From Thermoplasmata archaeon (GTDB lineage Archaea; Thermoplasmatota; Thermoplasmata; Thermoplasmatales; Thermoplasmataceae), in assembly GCA_021810045.1 (NCBI GenBank), contig JAJZJR010000001.1, forward strand, positions 124,001 through 188,000: a stretch of 64,000 bases of DNA. Reading direction: 5' to 3'. Below, piece after piece: positions 51,397 to 60,794 of the stretch. The number at the start of each line of letters is the position of its first letter. Within the stretch, counting starts at the first letter, position 1. The notes beneath the pieces are model-generated. The model was not told where the DNA came from, searched no databases, and saw only the letters and a list, made by a program, of their open reading frames with translations. The position numbers were made by a program, and so were the translations under genes.

Positions 51397-53121
51397 TCAG
51401 CCTGTATATTGGGCAACCGCAGCTGTGTAAGACTCATTGTAAGCAACTATATACCAGTAATGCGGTTGTGAGTTGAGCGTCATGTTGATTTCTGTTGTAC
51501 TACCCTGCTGGATAGTAAAAATTGTGGCAGAATTTGGGTTTGCATAAAGGTAGGCGAGTTTTGAGTTGACAGTTATGCTAAGACTGCTGCTGGGATGATA
51601 GGTAAATGAAATATTTGGGCCGCCAATTGAAACAATGTGGATGTTCTCATTTCTGAAGGATGTTAGTGAAAGTGAGATTGAACCATTATGTTCCGGATGC
51701 ATTGTGTACGGATTATTGTTGTTGAATAACATAAGCGTACTTACATTGACCTTTAGGACCGACAGTGCTATACTCTTGTAAAAACTGCCCGAATATACCG
51801 TGAGAACGTAATTGTGGAATCCTGGTTGTATGCTTGAAGGAGGATCGATCCTTAGCGAATAATTATACTGACTGCCTGGAGTAATGGATTTGCTTTCACC
51901 AGAGAGGTCAAAACTTACAGATGGGGAAATTTCGAATGCTGGAACTATGGTAGACTGCCCGGTATTGTTCACGGTAACATTGAAAGTTACCAGGCTGTTT
52001 CCGGGATTTGTTAAAAGAAAGTATTCCTGGGACACGTTGGCACTGAAGCTGCTTGAGTTTGTGTGAAAGGGAAACGGGGCCAGTCCCAAGACAATGATGG
52101 CAAATGCCACCACAGCGATGGCTTTTGTGTTGACATGTATTCCAGATATGTTGTTCAGAGGCTGTGGACCCTTCATTCCCACCAATAGGGCAAAAACTGC
52201 AAGAATAATCCATGGCGGGTAAATTATACTAAGTATGATGATGACGAGGAGAGATATGTAAGAAAGATATTGTGCCTTTCTTCCAAACAGTGCTGATGAT
52301 ATTAACCCCCCATCAAGGAAGCCAAGCGGGAGAGCATTGAATGCAGTTATAACGATCCCGGCCCATCCTGCAAGTGCCAGTGGATCAAGAATACCATTGG
52401 ATGGAATCAACGGGTTAGCCATGAATTGCAGTACCAATGGAGAACCTATGGTCTGAACAGGAGAATTAACAATAGGGGCGGATGGTGGGAAATTGAATGT
52501 TATAAGTGAGCCTATTATGAGAAATATAAGGGATATGAAAAACCCTGTTATGATTGAGTAACCTCCAGATTCGATCATGGCTTTTCTGCTTACATAAGGC
52601 CTGTTCGGGGAATTTATTAGCCCCATTGACCCAAGGCCAAGTGGATTCGGAATTAAAATTGGAAATGGATAATCCATGCCGTTCTTCTTTAATGCGACAT
52701 ATTTTGCGGCTTCCCTCCCGGCAAAGATTACTGTCAGGGGAAGCATATAGAATAAAAGAGATGTGGAGATATTTGCAAGAATATTTCCTGGTCCCTGATA
52801 ACTGACCTGGTAGGTATATCCGAAATAAGCTGAAAACCCAATAGTTGCCGCAAGAAGAATAAGCTTTATCCGGTAATCTGTACTGTTCTTTGTTGATGGT
52901 TTAGGCATCACAATGATTTCGTCTACTTCACCTGTGCTTGTAAATGTTAGAAATCCTAGTTTTTCCAGTTCCTTGGCTAGTTTTACAAAATTCTGTTCGG
53001 GTTTAATATGAAATTCTGGAACCCTGATGGTAACTGTATCTTCTCCTCCACTATACGAAGTATATTCGTAATATTTAGATACGGTATCAAGAATGAGCTT
53101 TCGAACTTCCTGTTCTGTCAT
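51397..53121 (-). CDS. M50 (site-2 protease)-like membrane protein without zinc-binding histidines
   Basis: A 574-residue membrane protein with the frame of an archaeal M50 protease: helices from residue 85, a second family block NALPLGFLDGGLISSALFG (262-280, D270), and extra helices. However, the catalytic HExxH is replaced by FAGREAAKYVA, so H is R136 and K140; only E137 remains. The zinc site should be lost. An N-terminal soluble domain (1-75) and a C-terminal exported beta-rich domain (about 340-574) with Asn/Ser-rich NPxNSLVTFNVTVNNTG repeats follow. It may be a pseudo-protease that binds substrates. It is 21 bases from alaS. Confidence 0.82.
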   Translation of the reverse strand: MTEQEVRKLILDTVSKYYEYTSYSGGEDTVTIRVPEFHIKPEQNFVKLAKELEKLGFLTFTSTGEVDEIIVMPKPSTKNSTDYRIKLILLAATIGFSAYFGYTYQVSYQGPGNILANISTSLLFYMLPLTVIFAGREAAKYVALKKNGMDYPFPILIPNPLGLGSMGLINSPNRPYVSRKAMIESGGYSIITGFFISLIFLIIGSLITFNFPPSAPIVNSPVQTIGSPLVLQFMANPLIPSNGILDPLALAGWAGIVITAFNALPLGFLDGGLISSALFGRKAQYLSYISLLVIIILSIIYPPWIILAVFALLVGMKGPQPLNNISGIHVNTKAIAVVAFAIIVLGLAPFPFHTNSSSFSANVSQEYFLLTNPGNSLVTFNVTVNNTGQSTIVPAFEISPSVSFDLSGESKSITPGSQYNYSLRIDPPSSIQPGFHNYVLTVYSGSFYKSIALSVLKVNVSTLMLFNNNNPYTMHPEHNGSISLSLTSFRNENIHIVSIGGPNISFTYHPSSSLSITVNSKLAYLYANPNSATIFTIQQGSTTEINMTLNSQPHYWYIVAYNESYTAAVAQYTG

Positions 53122-53142
53122 CAGTTGGCCTCAGATTCAGAG

Positions 53143-55824
53143 TTAATCCAAAATTGCCCTTATTAAGCTTTTATCTAACCTGAATGCCCCGGAAAGCTGT
53201 GCATGTCTGTTACTGCCCTGCACATTTGCACCTGTTTTGGCAGCAAGTTTCTCTGCGATTGCCTTTGCATCTGCCTTGGTGGAAATAATCATGAGGTCGG
53301 AAAATTCTCCCTTAATGTTAACGATGAACGCCAGGTCCTTCCTGAGAGAGAACACTGCACTGACTATTCCTTTTAGTCCCTCGTCGCTGAATGATCCTGA
53401 AATAAAAATAGAATCTGAACCGGAAATGTCAAGTCTCTGGGCTCCTGCTATTGCTGAATCAATCATATCTTTCAGGTGTTTTTCTTTCTCTTTTTTCATT
53501 TCAAGGTTTTCGGAAATCAGCTTCCCGAGAGATTCCCTGACTTTATCCTGTACAGTTGACAATGCACCTTCAACAAACTGTTCATTTGCGTATATGTCCT
53601 GCACGTAATCCAGTGCTGCATCACCTGCGGCAAATGTAAACCTCTGTATTCCCTCCTGGATAGTTTCAACCTTCAGGATTTTCAGGAAACCAATTTCGGA
53701 TGTGTTCTTCAGATGAGTACCGCCACAGCCTTCGGCGTCGACGCCATCAATTTCAACAACCCTGATGGTATTTCCATCCGGAACACCGCCTTCAAATAAC
53801 CTGAACCCGTATTTTGCAATGGCTTTATTCCACTCAATGTTCCTGACTGCAATGGCTCTTCCCTGTGTGATATATTCAAGGCACTTCCTTTCTATCTGCC
53901 GTATTTCCTCATCCGATGGCTTCCGGAAATGAGTTATGTCTATCCTTGATCTGTCAACCCCTTTCTGGACCCCGCTCTGCCATACATGTTCACCGAGAAT
54001 TTCTCTTAAGACTCCAAGAAGAAGATGCGTTGACGAGTGATGAACCATAAGCCTGCGTCTTCTGAAGTAATCAACATGCCCAATAATTCTCGAGTGTTCC
54101 GGGATTTCAGTTTCAACCTTATGAACAATTGAGCGGCCATATCTGGTGGCACCCTGCATTTCAACTTTCTTTCCTTTGTAAGTGAAGTATCCAAGATCAG
54201 TGGGTTGTCCTCCTCCTTCCGGGTAGAAAGCTGTCTGGTTCGGTATAATCTCCTTGCCGTTTGAATGTAAAACAATGGCATTGAATTCCCTTATGCCTGT
54301 ATCATCATAGTATAGAGGCCTTGTAAATATGTCCGGGTACTTCTCTTTCTTCTTCTTCGCGACCTCAGGTTTTTCGTGGAGCGAAGTAATGAGGGAATTA
54401 AAATCTCCAGGAATGCTTATTTTCGCATTTCTTTTTTCCTTTACAATTCTTGCTGCAGTCTCAGGTATTATGCCCGATGAATCATAAAGGGTTACCAGAT
54501 CCTCTGTTGAAAGTGTGCCTTTTCTGTCATATATTCTTAGGACAAGACTTTCGCCTTTCTGTTCCAGTTCACTGTATTTTTTTTCCTCTTCATCAAGTGC
54601 TTCCAGAATGAAAGATTCCGGGAAATTCTTTATGATATCTTTCAGGTGCTCATGATGCAGTTTTATGAGTTCCCACAAAGATCCGGTGTAACCGCACTCT
54701 GCCTTTGCCCTGAGGGCCCTTCTTATGAGAAGTCTTGCGAGGTATCCCACCTTAACATTGCTTGGAATCACATAGTCCGAAAACAGAATAAGGAGGGTCT
54801 TTGTGTGATCGGCAATGGTGTATACGGCCTTTGCAGTATCAAACTGTCTTTCAAGGTCATCCCTGCTTTCAACAAGACCTTTTTTGGTTAACTCGGGCAG
54901 GCTCCTGTCAAGAACTGCTTCCCTGTCAAACGGTTCCATCTCGGCAGAATGCCTTGAGAGAAGGGCAAGGCTCTCAGGGTCCCATTGTGTTATACCTGAG
55001 TTCCTGACTATATGATCTATGGCATAGGGCAGTACAGCCTGATAAACGGTTGCCGTTCCATTTGACAGCCATACCAGCCTTTCAAGTCCATAGCCGGTAT
55101 CAACTATCATCATATCCATTTTTGAATATCTGTTCCCATCGATTTCAACAGGGCCTTCCGGATCAATGGACATGTCCATGAATACAAGGGTTGCAACTTC
55201 AAGTCCACCGATAAGGACCTCAAAAGCATTACCTCCATTTCCTCCCCCGGACCATGGTTTTTCCTTGTAGCTGATGAGTTGTGGATCAATGCCCATGGAT
55301 TCTGTGAGGAATCTGTGACAGTACTGTGTAGTTTCTTCTTTCCAGTAAACAAATTTGTCCTTATAGTTGAAAGAGTCGTGACACATCATTTCAAAGGAGG
55401 TCAGATGCCTCCCTGTTTCACCAACAAGATCTGTATCAAGCATTCTTACAGACGGCTGGGACATCGCGAGAGGATTTCCCGGTGGGGCAACCCTGCCTGA
55501 AGTAACATGAGGCTGAAAATTATAGATTGAAGCGTTAACCAGGAGAACGTCGTCCCGCCACCTGGGTACTACGGGGTATGGTCCGATGATCTTATGATTT
55601 TCCCTGAAAAAGTCCAGAAACAGAGATCTTACTTCATTGAGAGAATACTGTTTGTTGACTGGGCTGTTACCTATGAAAGAATAGGAATCACAGGGAGGGT
55701 CTCCACATGTTTTTCTGTCGCTGTCCAGTGTCCAGAAATAATGTCCGCATGAAATACATGATTTCTTTTGAAAGCCTGATTCTTTGAAAAATTCCAGATC
55801 CAATTCCCCTGTGGTTACTGACAT
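53143..55824 (-). CDS. alaS: Alanyl-tRNA synthetase, archaeal type
   Basis: An 893-residue class II synthetase that charges tRNA-Ala and edits mischarged serine. Archaeal traits: an N-terminal zinc motif CISCGHYFWTLDSDRKTCGDPPC, followed by the catalytic motifs (VNASIYNFQPHVTSG, TSFEMMCHDSFNYKDK, GYGLERLVWL). The editing domain has HHSSTHLLLGVL and CGGTH. The C-terminal oligomerisation/helical region ends with a DHHA1-like part (about 800-893). It is the full archaeal length. Confidence 0.97.
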   Translation of the reverse strand: MSVTTGELDLEFFKESGFQKKSCISCGHYFWTLDSDRKTCGDPPCDSYSFIGNSPVNKQYSLNEVRSLFLDFFRENHKIIGPYPVVPRWRDDVLLVNASIYNFQPHVTSGRVAPPGNPLAMSQPSVRMLDTDLVGETGRHLTSFEMMCHDSFNYKDKFVYWKEETTQYCHRFLTESMGIDPQLISYKEKPWSGGGNGGNAFEVLIGGLEVATLVFMDMSIDPEGPVEIDGNRYSKMDMMIVDTGYGLERLVWLSNGTATVYQAVLPYAIDHIVRNSGITQWDPESLALLSRHSAEMEPFDREAVLDRSLPELTKKGLVESRDDLERQFDTAKAVYTIADHTKTLLILFSDYVIPSNVKVGYLARLLIRRALRAKAECGYTGSLWELIKLHHEHLKDIIKNFPESFILEALDEEEKKYSELEQKGESLVLRIYDRKGTLSTEDLVTLYDSSGIIPETAARIVKEKRNAKISIPGDFNSLITSLHEKPEVAKKKKEKYPDIFTRPLYYDDTGIREFNAIVLHSNGKEIIPNQTAFYPEGGGQPTDLGYFTYKGKKVEMQGATRYGRSIVHKVETEIPEHSRIIGHVDYFRRRRLMVHHSSTHLLLGVLREILGEHVWQSGVQKGVDRSRIDITHFRKPSDEEIRQIERKCLEYITQGRAIAVRNIEWNKAIAKYGFRLFEGGVPDGNTIRVVEIDGVDAEGCGGTHLKNTSEIGFLKILKVETIQEGIQRFTFAAGDAALDYVQDIYANEQFVEGALSTVQDKVRESLGKLISENLEMKKEKEKHLKDMIDSAIAGAQRLDISGSDSIFISGSFSDEGLKGIVSAVFSLRKDLAFIVNIKGEFSDLMIISTKADAKAIAEKLAAKTGANVQGSNRHAQLSGAFRLDKSLIRAILD

Positions 55825-55850
55825 ATATTCTTCAACTACCCTCTATGTTT

Positions 55851-56609
55851 TCAAGGTTTCTCTGCAACAATTACAAACCTTTCCTTAAGGATAGTCCCTT
55901 CTTCCCTGTTAATATTGCCATTGATTAGAAGTTTATCAGGTGTTTCTTTCAGATAGATCTGCAGTTCATTACCTTCTTTGCTGTCCATTTTAACAGGAGA
56001 AAGCCATCTTTCCAAAGTGTATTCCTCGCTTGACGATATGACTTTTGTAATCCTGAAACCTGCATTCCCGATTAGATTCTTCCATGTTTCCAGCTTCTCT
56101 GCTGCAATATGCGAATGATCCCTTATGATTTCTATATGGTTGAATATGTCATTGTTATCTGCCTCAGGAACGGCCATATCAACAACTCCTATCCTCCCAC
56201 CCTTTTTCAATACCCTGAATGCTTCGCTAAGAAATTTCTTCTTGTCAGTGAAATGATGCGCGGCCCTTCTGCAGGTTGCAATATCGAACGTGTTATCTGA
56301 ATATGGGAGATTTGCCACATCCCCTACAGAAAAATCCAGATTTTGGATCTTGTCTTCGGCTGCAAGTTCTCTTGCCTTCTGCAACATCTCTTCTGTGCCG
56401 TCATAAGCCACTACTTTTGAAACAAGAGGTGCCAGTGCCATCGCGGTAAAACCTGTTCCTGATGCCAGATCTATTGCAACATCTGACGATATTGGGTTCA
56501 CCGCCTCAACAAGCTGCTGAAGGTCCTCCCCTTTTTTATGTGATTGGCTGTGAGCGTAAGCCTCTGCGTTTTTTGAAAAGAATTCCTTAAAATCTGACAT
56601 CAGTGCCAT
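55851..56609 (-). CDS. Class I SAM-dependent methyltransferase (UbiE-like)
   Basis: A 252-residue methyltransferase. AdoMet-binding motif I is VAIDLASGTGFTAMALA (about 44-60), followed by VVAYDGTEEM, LDFSVGDVANLPYSDNTFD and VLKKGGRIGVVDMAVPE, the classical UbiE/COQ5 order. It could act on a quinone precursor or a small molecule. It lies 27 bases after the alaS start on the same strand and 24 bases from the fibrillarin gene stop, so all three may be co-transcribed. Confidence 0.88.
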   Translation of the reverse strand: MALMSDFKEFFSKNAEAYAHSQSHKKGEDLQQLVEAVNPISSDVAIDLASGTGFTAMALAPLVSKVVAYDGTEEMLQKARELAAEDKIQNLDFSVGDVANLPYSDNTFDIATCRRAAHHFTDKKKFLSEAFRVLKKGGRIGVVDMAVPEADNNDIFNHIEIIRDHSHIAAEKLETWKNLIGNAGFRITKVISSSEEYTLERWLSPVKMDSKEGNELQIYLKETPDKLLINGNINREEGTILKERFVIVAEKP

Positions 56610-56633
56610 ATAGGAATTTTTTATTTATTAATT

Positions 56634-57278
56634 TCAGGACTTCTTCAACCTGATGAGATAATTCGCCTTTGAGTAGGGATGAAGGTTTATCACTTCTACG
56701 GGTCTGAAATCATCTATTTTTGCAATCTCTCTTTTAAGAATTTCATCTTCAGAGCCTTTGCCCGATATTGATCTGATTTTTAGAATCAGCATTGCATCCC
56801 TTGCTTTTGGAAATGCCCTGGCATTTGTGTTGAATATCTGTACCTGGTTCCTCTGGGCCACATCCTGGTATATGAAATCGATATTGTCCATGAAGAACGC
56901 ATATCTTTCAGGGACGGCTGCATCCTCCAGGATAGGATATATGTTTTCCCTTCTTTCAGCAAGGGAAATGAGTTTCACGAACGGATCATATGCTTTTTCC
57001 ACGGCAAATATCCTTCCCTCTGTACAAATATCTGAGAGGTGGGTGGTAGTTGTTCCGGTAGATGCCCCGAGATATAGAATGTTTGAATTTTTCCTAAAGG
57101 GCAGATCTTTGACTCTCTTCAGAATTGCTGCAGCTATCTTGCTGCGCTTTGGCTCCCACTCACGGAAGTATGTTTTCTCGATACGTTTGACGTCCTCTCC
57201 GTATATGGAATCGTTGTATTTTGTGGTAGTGTATAGTTTTCCACGTACTTTTGCAATTCCCAGCGATGCAAGATCCAA
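56634..57278 (-). CDS. flpA: Fibrillarin-like rRNA 2'-O-methyltransferase
   Basis: A 214-residue fibrillarin, the methyltransferase of box C/D guide RNPs that adds 2'-O-methyl groups to rRNA and tRNA. AdoMet motif NILYLGASTGTTTTHLSDI (about 70-88) and the KxRIFAVE-like EGRIFAVEKAY follow the usual pattern. The end of the protein, VINLHPYSKANYLIRL, has the conserved YxxxH-type edge. The length is normal for archaea. It is divergent from the MBF1 gene with about 78 bases between. Confidence 0.95.
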   Translation of the reverse strand: MDLASLGIAKVRGKLYTTTKYNDSIYGEDVKRIEKTYFREWEPKRSKIAAAILKRVKDLPFRKNSNILYLGASTGTTTTHLSDICTEGRIFAVEKAYDPFVKLISLAERRENIYPILEDAAVPERYAFFMDNIDFIYQDVAQRNQVQIFNTNARAFPKARDAMLILKIRSISGKGSEDEILKREIAKIDDFRPVEVINLHPYSKANYLIRLKKS

Positions 57279-57355
57279 TACGTCAAGAAGGCTTAATCAG
57301 CTAAAAAAGATATGTGTATTGTGAAACTGGCGGGAATTAACTTATTAAATCTGAT

Positions 57356-57823
57356 TTGAATATATTCGGGATAGATATGGATTGTGAAATGTGCGGGAAA
57401 AAGGTTCCACATCTGGAAAAGGTCAGAATTGAAGGAGCTGTCTTGAATGTATGTGATTCATGTGCAAAACTGGGAACACCCGCTGAGAGCATCAGAACCA
57501 GATATTCATCTCCTAGTGCCCACAGCAGTAATGAGCCGATAATAATTCCGCAGAAAAAAATAGTCGTTCCACCATCAAGGCCATCTTCCAGGAGAAAACG
57601 CAGAGACAACATTGAGGATCTTGATGTTGTTCCTGAATATGCTGAACTAATTAAGAGCGCTAGAGAGAAACTTTCCATAACCCAGGATGAGCTTGCCTCA
57701 AAGATACTGGAGAAAAAAAATGTTATAGCAAGTATAGAGAGAGGAGACCTACTCCCCGAAATCAAGACCGCCAGGAAACTCGAAAGGCTTCTTAACATAA
57801 AATTGCTGGAAAGCGAAGAGTGA
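57356..57823 (+). CDS. mbf1: Multiprotein bridging factor 1
   Basis: A 155-residue archaeal MBF1. The N-terminal zinc ribbon is CEMCGKKV and CDSC (MDCEMCGKKVPH, CDSCAKLG). It is followed by a Ser/Pro/Arg-rich linker and a Cro/C1-type helix-turn-helix (REKLSITQDELASKILEKKNVIASIERGD, about 100-130). In eukaryotes it bridges TBP to activators; archaeal MBF1 binds the ribosome and TBP. It ends at a hairpin terminator (57831). Confidence 0.93.
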   Translation: MNIFGIDMDCEMCGKKVPHLEKVRIEGAVLNVCDSCAKLGTPAESIRTRYSSPSAHSSNEPIIIPQKKIVVPPSRPSSRRKRRDNIEDLDVVPEYAELIKSAREKLSITQDELASKILEKKNVIASIERGDLLPEIKTARKLERLLNIKLLESEE

Positions 57824-57830
57824 TTCAAAT

Positions 57831-57858
57831 ATGGCAGAAATGCCATTTCTTTCTTTTT
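57831..57858 (+). terminator. Hairpin and T-tract terminator after mbf1
   Basis: ATGGCA-GAAA-TGCCAT (57831-57846) forms a 6-bp stem with a 4-base loop, directly followed by a T-rich run ending at 57858. It lies 8 bases after the mbf1 stop. Confidence 0.65.
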
Positions 57859-57945
57859 TGTACACTATTTAAGTGCTTTGAAACCTGCAGCATACAGAAA
57901 AAGCTTAAATAAGTCAGTTTTTTCTATTCTTTCAAGGTCGAAAAT

Positions 57946-58233
57946 TTGAAAATAGAAATCGGGCAAAGATTTGATTTTGAAATAGACAGGGAGGACGTGG
58001 AAAACGTAGACAGTGGCTCCATCATAGCCACATGGTTCCACATGGGCAACCAGATATACGTGGAACTGATGGTCAGCAAGACCCTGATCAAGGAAATAAA
58101 GGCATTCTTCAAGACCAACAGAAACAGAAGTGCTCTTGTCTCCATTGCAAGAATTTCAAAGTCAAAATATATTGTGAGCCCGACAGTTGTGCTTATAAAC
58201 AAGCAACTGAAGGACATCAAACAGATAAAATAA
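57946..58233 (+). CDS. Hypothetical small protein
   Basis: A 95-residue protein starting at TTG (57946). The N-terminal half is acidic beta-rich (EIGQRFDFEIDREDVENVDSGS, then IIATWFHMGNQIYVELMVS), the C-terminal half is basic (KEIKAFFKTNRNRSALVS). I do not recognise the family. A TATA-like GCTTAAATAAG lies near 57903-57912, about 35 bases upstream. Its stop lies 10 bases from the convergent 3-hydroxyacyl-CoA dehydrogenase gene. Confidence 0.72.
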   Translation: MKIEIGQRFDFEIDREDVENVDSGSIIATWFHMGNQIYVELMVSKTLIKEIKAFFKTNRNRSALVSIARISKSKYIVSPTVVLINKQLKDIKQIK

Positions 58234-58243
58234 TCGTTAAAAA

Positions 58244-59239
58244 TCAGTAGGTGTAAAAACCTCTCCCTGATTTTCTCCCCAGATAGCCTGCGTCAACCAT
58301 CCTTTTCAACAGCACCGATGGCCTGTACTTTGGATCGCCGAACTGCTGATAGAAGAGGTTACACACATCGAGGGTAACGTCCAGCCCAACCATATCTGCA
58401 AGCTCTAATGGTCCCATAGGCATTCCTGCACCTTTCTTCATGGCCAGGTCTATGTCCTTGGGAGATGCAACACCTTCGTCAAGGAGAAATATTCCTTCAT
58501 TGATCATTGGTACAAGCATCCTGTTAACTACAAACCCGGGAATTTCCTTAACTATGATTGGTACCATGGAACCTCTGTGGTTTTTTAACTGGGCCATGAA
58601 ATCCCTTACCTGTTCTGCCACAGAGTTATCTGTGTGTATTGACGGAACAATTTCCACCAATGGAAGTGTGTAAGGTGGGTTGAAGAAATGTGTTATAAGC
58701 ATTCTTTCCGGATGATCCATTCCTGAAGTGATTGATGTTATGCTTATGGAAGATGTATTTGAGGCAATTATGGTGTCTTGAGATACATTTTTGGCAACCT
58801 CTGAAAATACTTCTTTCTTCACATTGAGATTTTCAAAAACCGCCTCTATAACTAGATCAGAATCCTTGATTGTGGAATAATCCAAGGCAGGCTGAACCCG
58901 TTTCATCAGTTCTTCCTTATGACCAGAAGTGAACGAGGGAGTATTACCCTTCAGAATGAGCTCTTTCTGTTCTTCTGTAAGTTTTAGTCCATTCTTCTCA
59001 ATTCTTAAAATCTCCCTGTTCCCTTTTGATTCCTCAAATTTCACCAGACTTCCTGCAAATCCTTCGATACGCTTCATTCCTGCAGAGATCAGTGCCTCTG
59101 TCTGGTCTTTAAGATACACTGAATAACCGTTGAATGCCATTACCTCAGCGATGGCGGCACCCATGTTTCCAGCACCAATAACCGTGATTTTCTTAATGTC
59201 AGTTTTATCTCCCATGCCAAGTAATGGGCAGCCTTGCAT
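58244..59239 (-). CDS. 3-hydroxyacyl-CoA dehydrogenase
   Basis: A 331-residue dehydrogenase of the fatty-acid beta-oxidation type that oxidises 3-hydroxyacyl-CoA with NAD. The NAD-binding fold shows ITVIGAGNMGAAIAEVMAFNG (about 18-38). The active-site histidine is in MLITHFFNPPYTLPLVEIVPS, and EIPGFVVNRMLVPMINEGIFLLDEGVAS leads to the C-terminal domain. It is a single-domain form without the hydratase part. ATG at 59239 is used; ATG 59215 (MGDKTDIKK) is possible. Confidence 0.93.
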   Translation of the reverse strand: MQGCPLLGMGDKTDIKKITVIGAGNMGAAIAEVMAFNGYSVYLKDQTEALISAGMKRIEGFAGSLVKFEESKGNREILRIEKNGLKLTEEQKELILKGNTPSFTSGHKEELMKRVQPALDYSTIKDSDLVIEAVFENLNVKKEVFSEVAKNVSQDTIIASNTSSISITSITSGMDHPERMLITHFFNPPYTLPLVEIVPSIHTDNSVAEQVRDFMAQLKNHRGSMVPIIVKEIPGFVVNRMLVPMINEGIFLLDEGVASPKDIDLAMKKGAGMPMGPLELADMVGLDVTLDVCNLFYQQFGDPKYRPSVLLKRMVDAGYLGRKSGRGFYTY

Positions 59240-59325
59240 ATTTTACCTTGCACTAAATACTAAACAGGATATTCTCAATTGTAAAAGTATATATACAGCG
59301 AATTAACTATGTTTTTTGGTCATTG

Positions 59326-59460
59326 ATGTCAGGTAGAAAATTTTCAAGAGATGACCTGGAAATCGCCAGCGACGAAGAGTTTGATGAAATAGCTTTTGGA
59401 GAAGGAGAAAAGGGGAGGAAATATTCAGGGAACAACTCTCGTTCTATCTCTAGGAAATAG
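59326..59460 (+). CDS. Small ORF behind a strong TATA box
   Basis: A 44-residue frame beginning MSGRKFSRDDLE, with an acidic middle (SDEEFDEIAFGEGE) and a basic, Ser/Arg-rich end (RSISRK). A TATA box, GTATATATACAG (59287-59298), lies about 33 bases upstream, the right distance for a near-leaderless transcript, and no other gene uses it. It overlaps the convergent aspS 3' end by 36 bases. No family recognised; the gene call is tentative. Confidence 0.45.
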   Translation: MSGRKFSRDDLEIASDEEFDEIAFGEGEKGRKYSGNNSRSISRK

Positions 59461-60735
59461 AGTGACGGATCGAATGTTCGGTATGTCCAAAATAATCATC
59501 GTAAGCCTTTCAAGTCCCAAACCCCACCCTGCATGTGGTGGCATGCCGTACCTGAAAGCGTTTATATAAAACTCAAAATCGGAGGGGCTCAAACCCTTCT
59601 CCATAAATCTTTTTTCAAGCATGTCCGGATCATGCACCCTCTGTGCACCTGAAGTGACTTCCTTTTCTCCAAACTGAAGATCGTATGAATTTGTAAGCGT
59701 AGGATCCTCCGGATTTGGCATTGTATAGAAAGGCCTCACTGAAGCTGGCCATTCTGTTATGAAATAGAATCCTGGAAACTCTTTTCCTATTTCCCGGAGA
59801 TGTTCTGTATTGAAATCCTCCCCGAAGTTGAAAGTGAAACCTTTCTTCTCAATTATTTTAACGCAGTCCTTGTAAGTGATCCTCGGGAATGGGACTTCTG
59901 GAACCTCAAGTTTCTTTCCAAGAACTTCCAGAGATTCCAGATTATTTTTCAGAACCTCTTCTATGCCAGATTTCACAGCATTTTCAAGCATAGCCATGGC
60001 ATCGTTGTGGTCTGAAAAGCTCATTTCAATGTCCACAGATGTGAATTCATTGAGGTGTCTTGGGGTGTTATGTTCCTCTGCCCTGAACGCTGGACCAACT
60101 TCAAAAACCCTGTCCATACCGGATGACATGAGGATTTCCTTGTACAGTTGTGGACTCTGATTGAGGTAAGTTTCCTTCTCAAAGTATTTTACCCTGAATA
60201 AGTCCGCTCCACCCTCTGTTGCAGCTGCTACAACTTTTGGGGTGTGTACCTCAACGAAATTCTGGGACATGAGGTATTTTCTCATTCCCCATAGAAGAGA
60301 GCTTTCCACCCTGAATATCAGGTTATTCTCTGGCTTCCTGAGGTCAAGGAAACGGTTATTCAGTCTTGTGTCAAAATCGGCTTCTACCGGATCATTGATG
60401 CCCAGTGGAAGTGGTGAGCGTGAAATATTTAGTATATTAACACTGAGGGCCTGTATTTCCATGCCGCTCTTTGCACCGGATTTTCTGTCAACTTTCCCAT
60501 CAATTTCAAGCACTGATTCCCTGCTCAGTTCTGAAACGGTATCATAATTTGATATTGCATCCGGTTTAAGGGTTACCTGGACAGTCCCGGTGTGATCTCT
60601 TAGAATGATGAATGATATGCTTTTCAGGCGTCTTAAGTCCTGAACCCATCCGTTTAATCTTACTTTTTCTCCCTGCTCCACGGCAATAAGGTCCCTGATC
60701 AAAGTTCGGTTCATCTCCGTCTTCATTACTTCCAT
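59425..60735 (-). CDS. aspS: Aspartyl-tRNA synthetase, archaeal type
   Basis: A 436-residue class IIb synthetase. The N-terminal OB-fold binds the anticodon (LRRLKSISFIILRDHTGTVQVTLK). The catalytic core has motif 2 FRAEEHNTPRHLNEFTSVD, the FEVGPAFR segment before it, and the end block GMPPHAGWGLGLERL. It lacks the bacterial GAD domain, as archaeal enzymes do; some archaeal forms also charge tRNA-Asn. Starts at 60735, 60726 or 60714 are all possible; a TATA box near 60768-60776 supports the first, almost leaderless. Confidence 0.95.
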   Translation of the reverse strand: MEVMKTEMNRTLIRDLIAVEQGEKVRLNGWVQDLRRLKSISFIILRDHTGTVQVTLKPDAISNYDTVSELSRESVLEIDGKVDRKSGAKSGMEIQALSVNILNISRSPLPLGINDPVEADFDTRLNNRFLDLRKPENNLIFRVESSLLWGMRKYLMSQNFVEVHTPKVVAAATEGGADLFRVKYFEKETYLNQSPQLYKEILMSSGMDRVFEVGPAFRAEEHNTPRHLNEFTSVDIEMSFSDHNDAMAMLENAVKSGIEEVLKNNLESLEVLGKKLEVPEVPFPRITYKDCVKIIEKKGFTFNFGEDFNTEHLREIGKEFPGFYFITEWPASVRPFYTMPNPEDPTLTNSYDLQFGEKEVTSGAQRVHDPDMLEKRFMEKGLSPSDFEFYINAFRYGMPPHAGWGLGLERLTMIILDIPNIRSVTLFPRDRTRVVP

Positions 60736-60794
60736 TGATAAATGACTTTGTCTTTACGAACAAACTCTTTATAATACACAGAATATATTGATAA

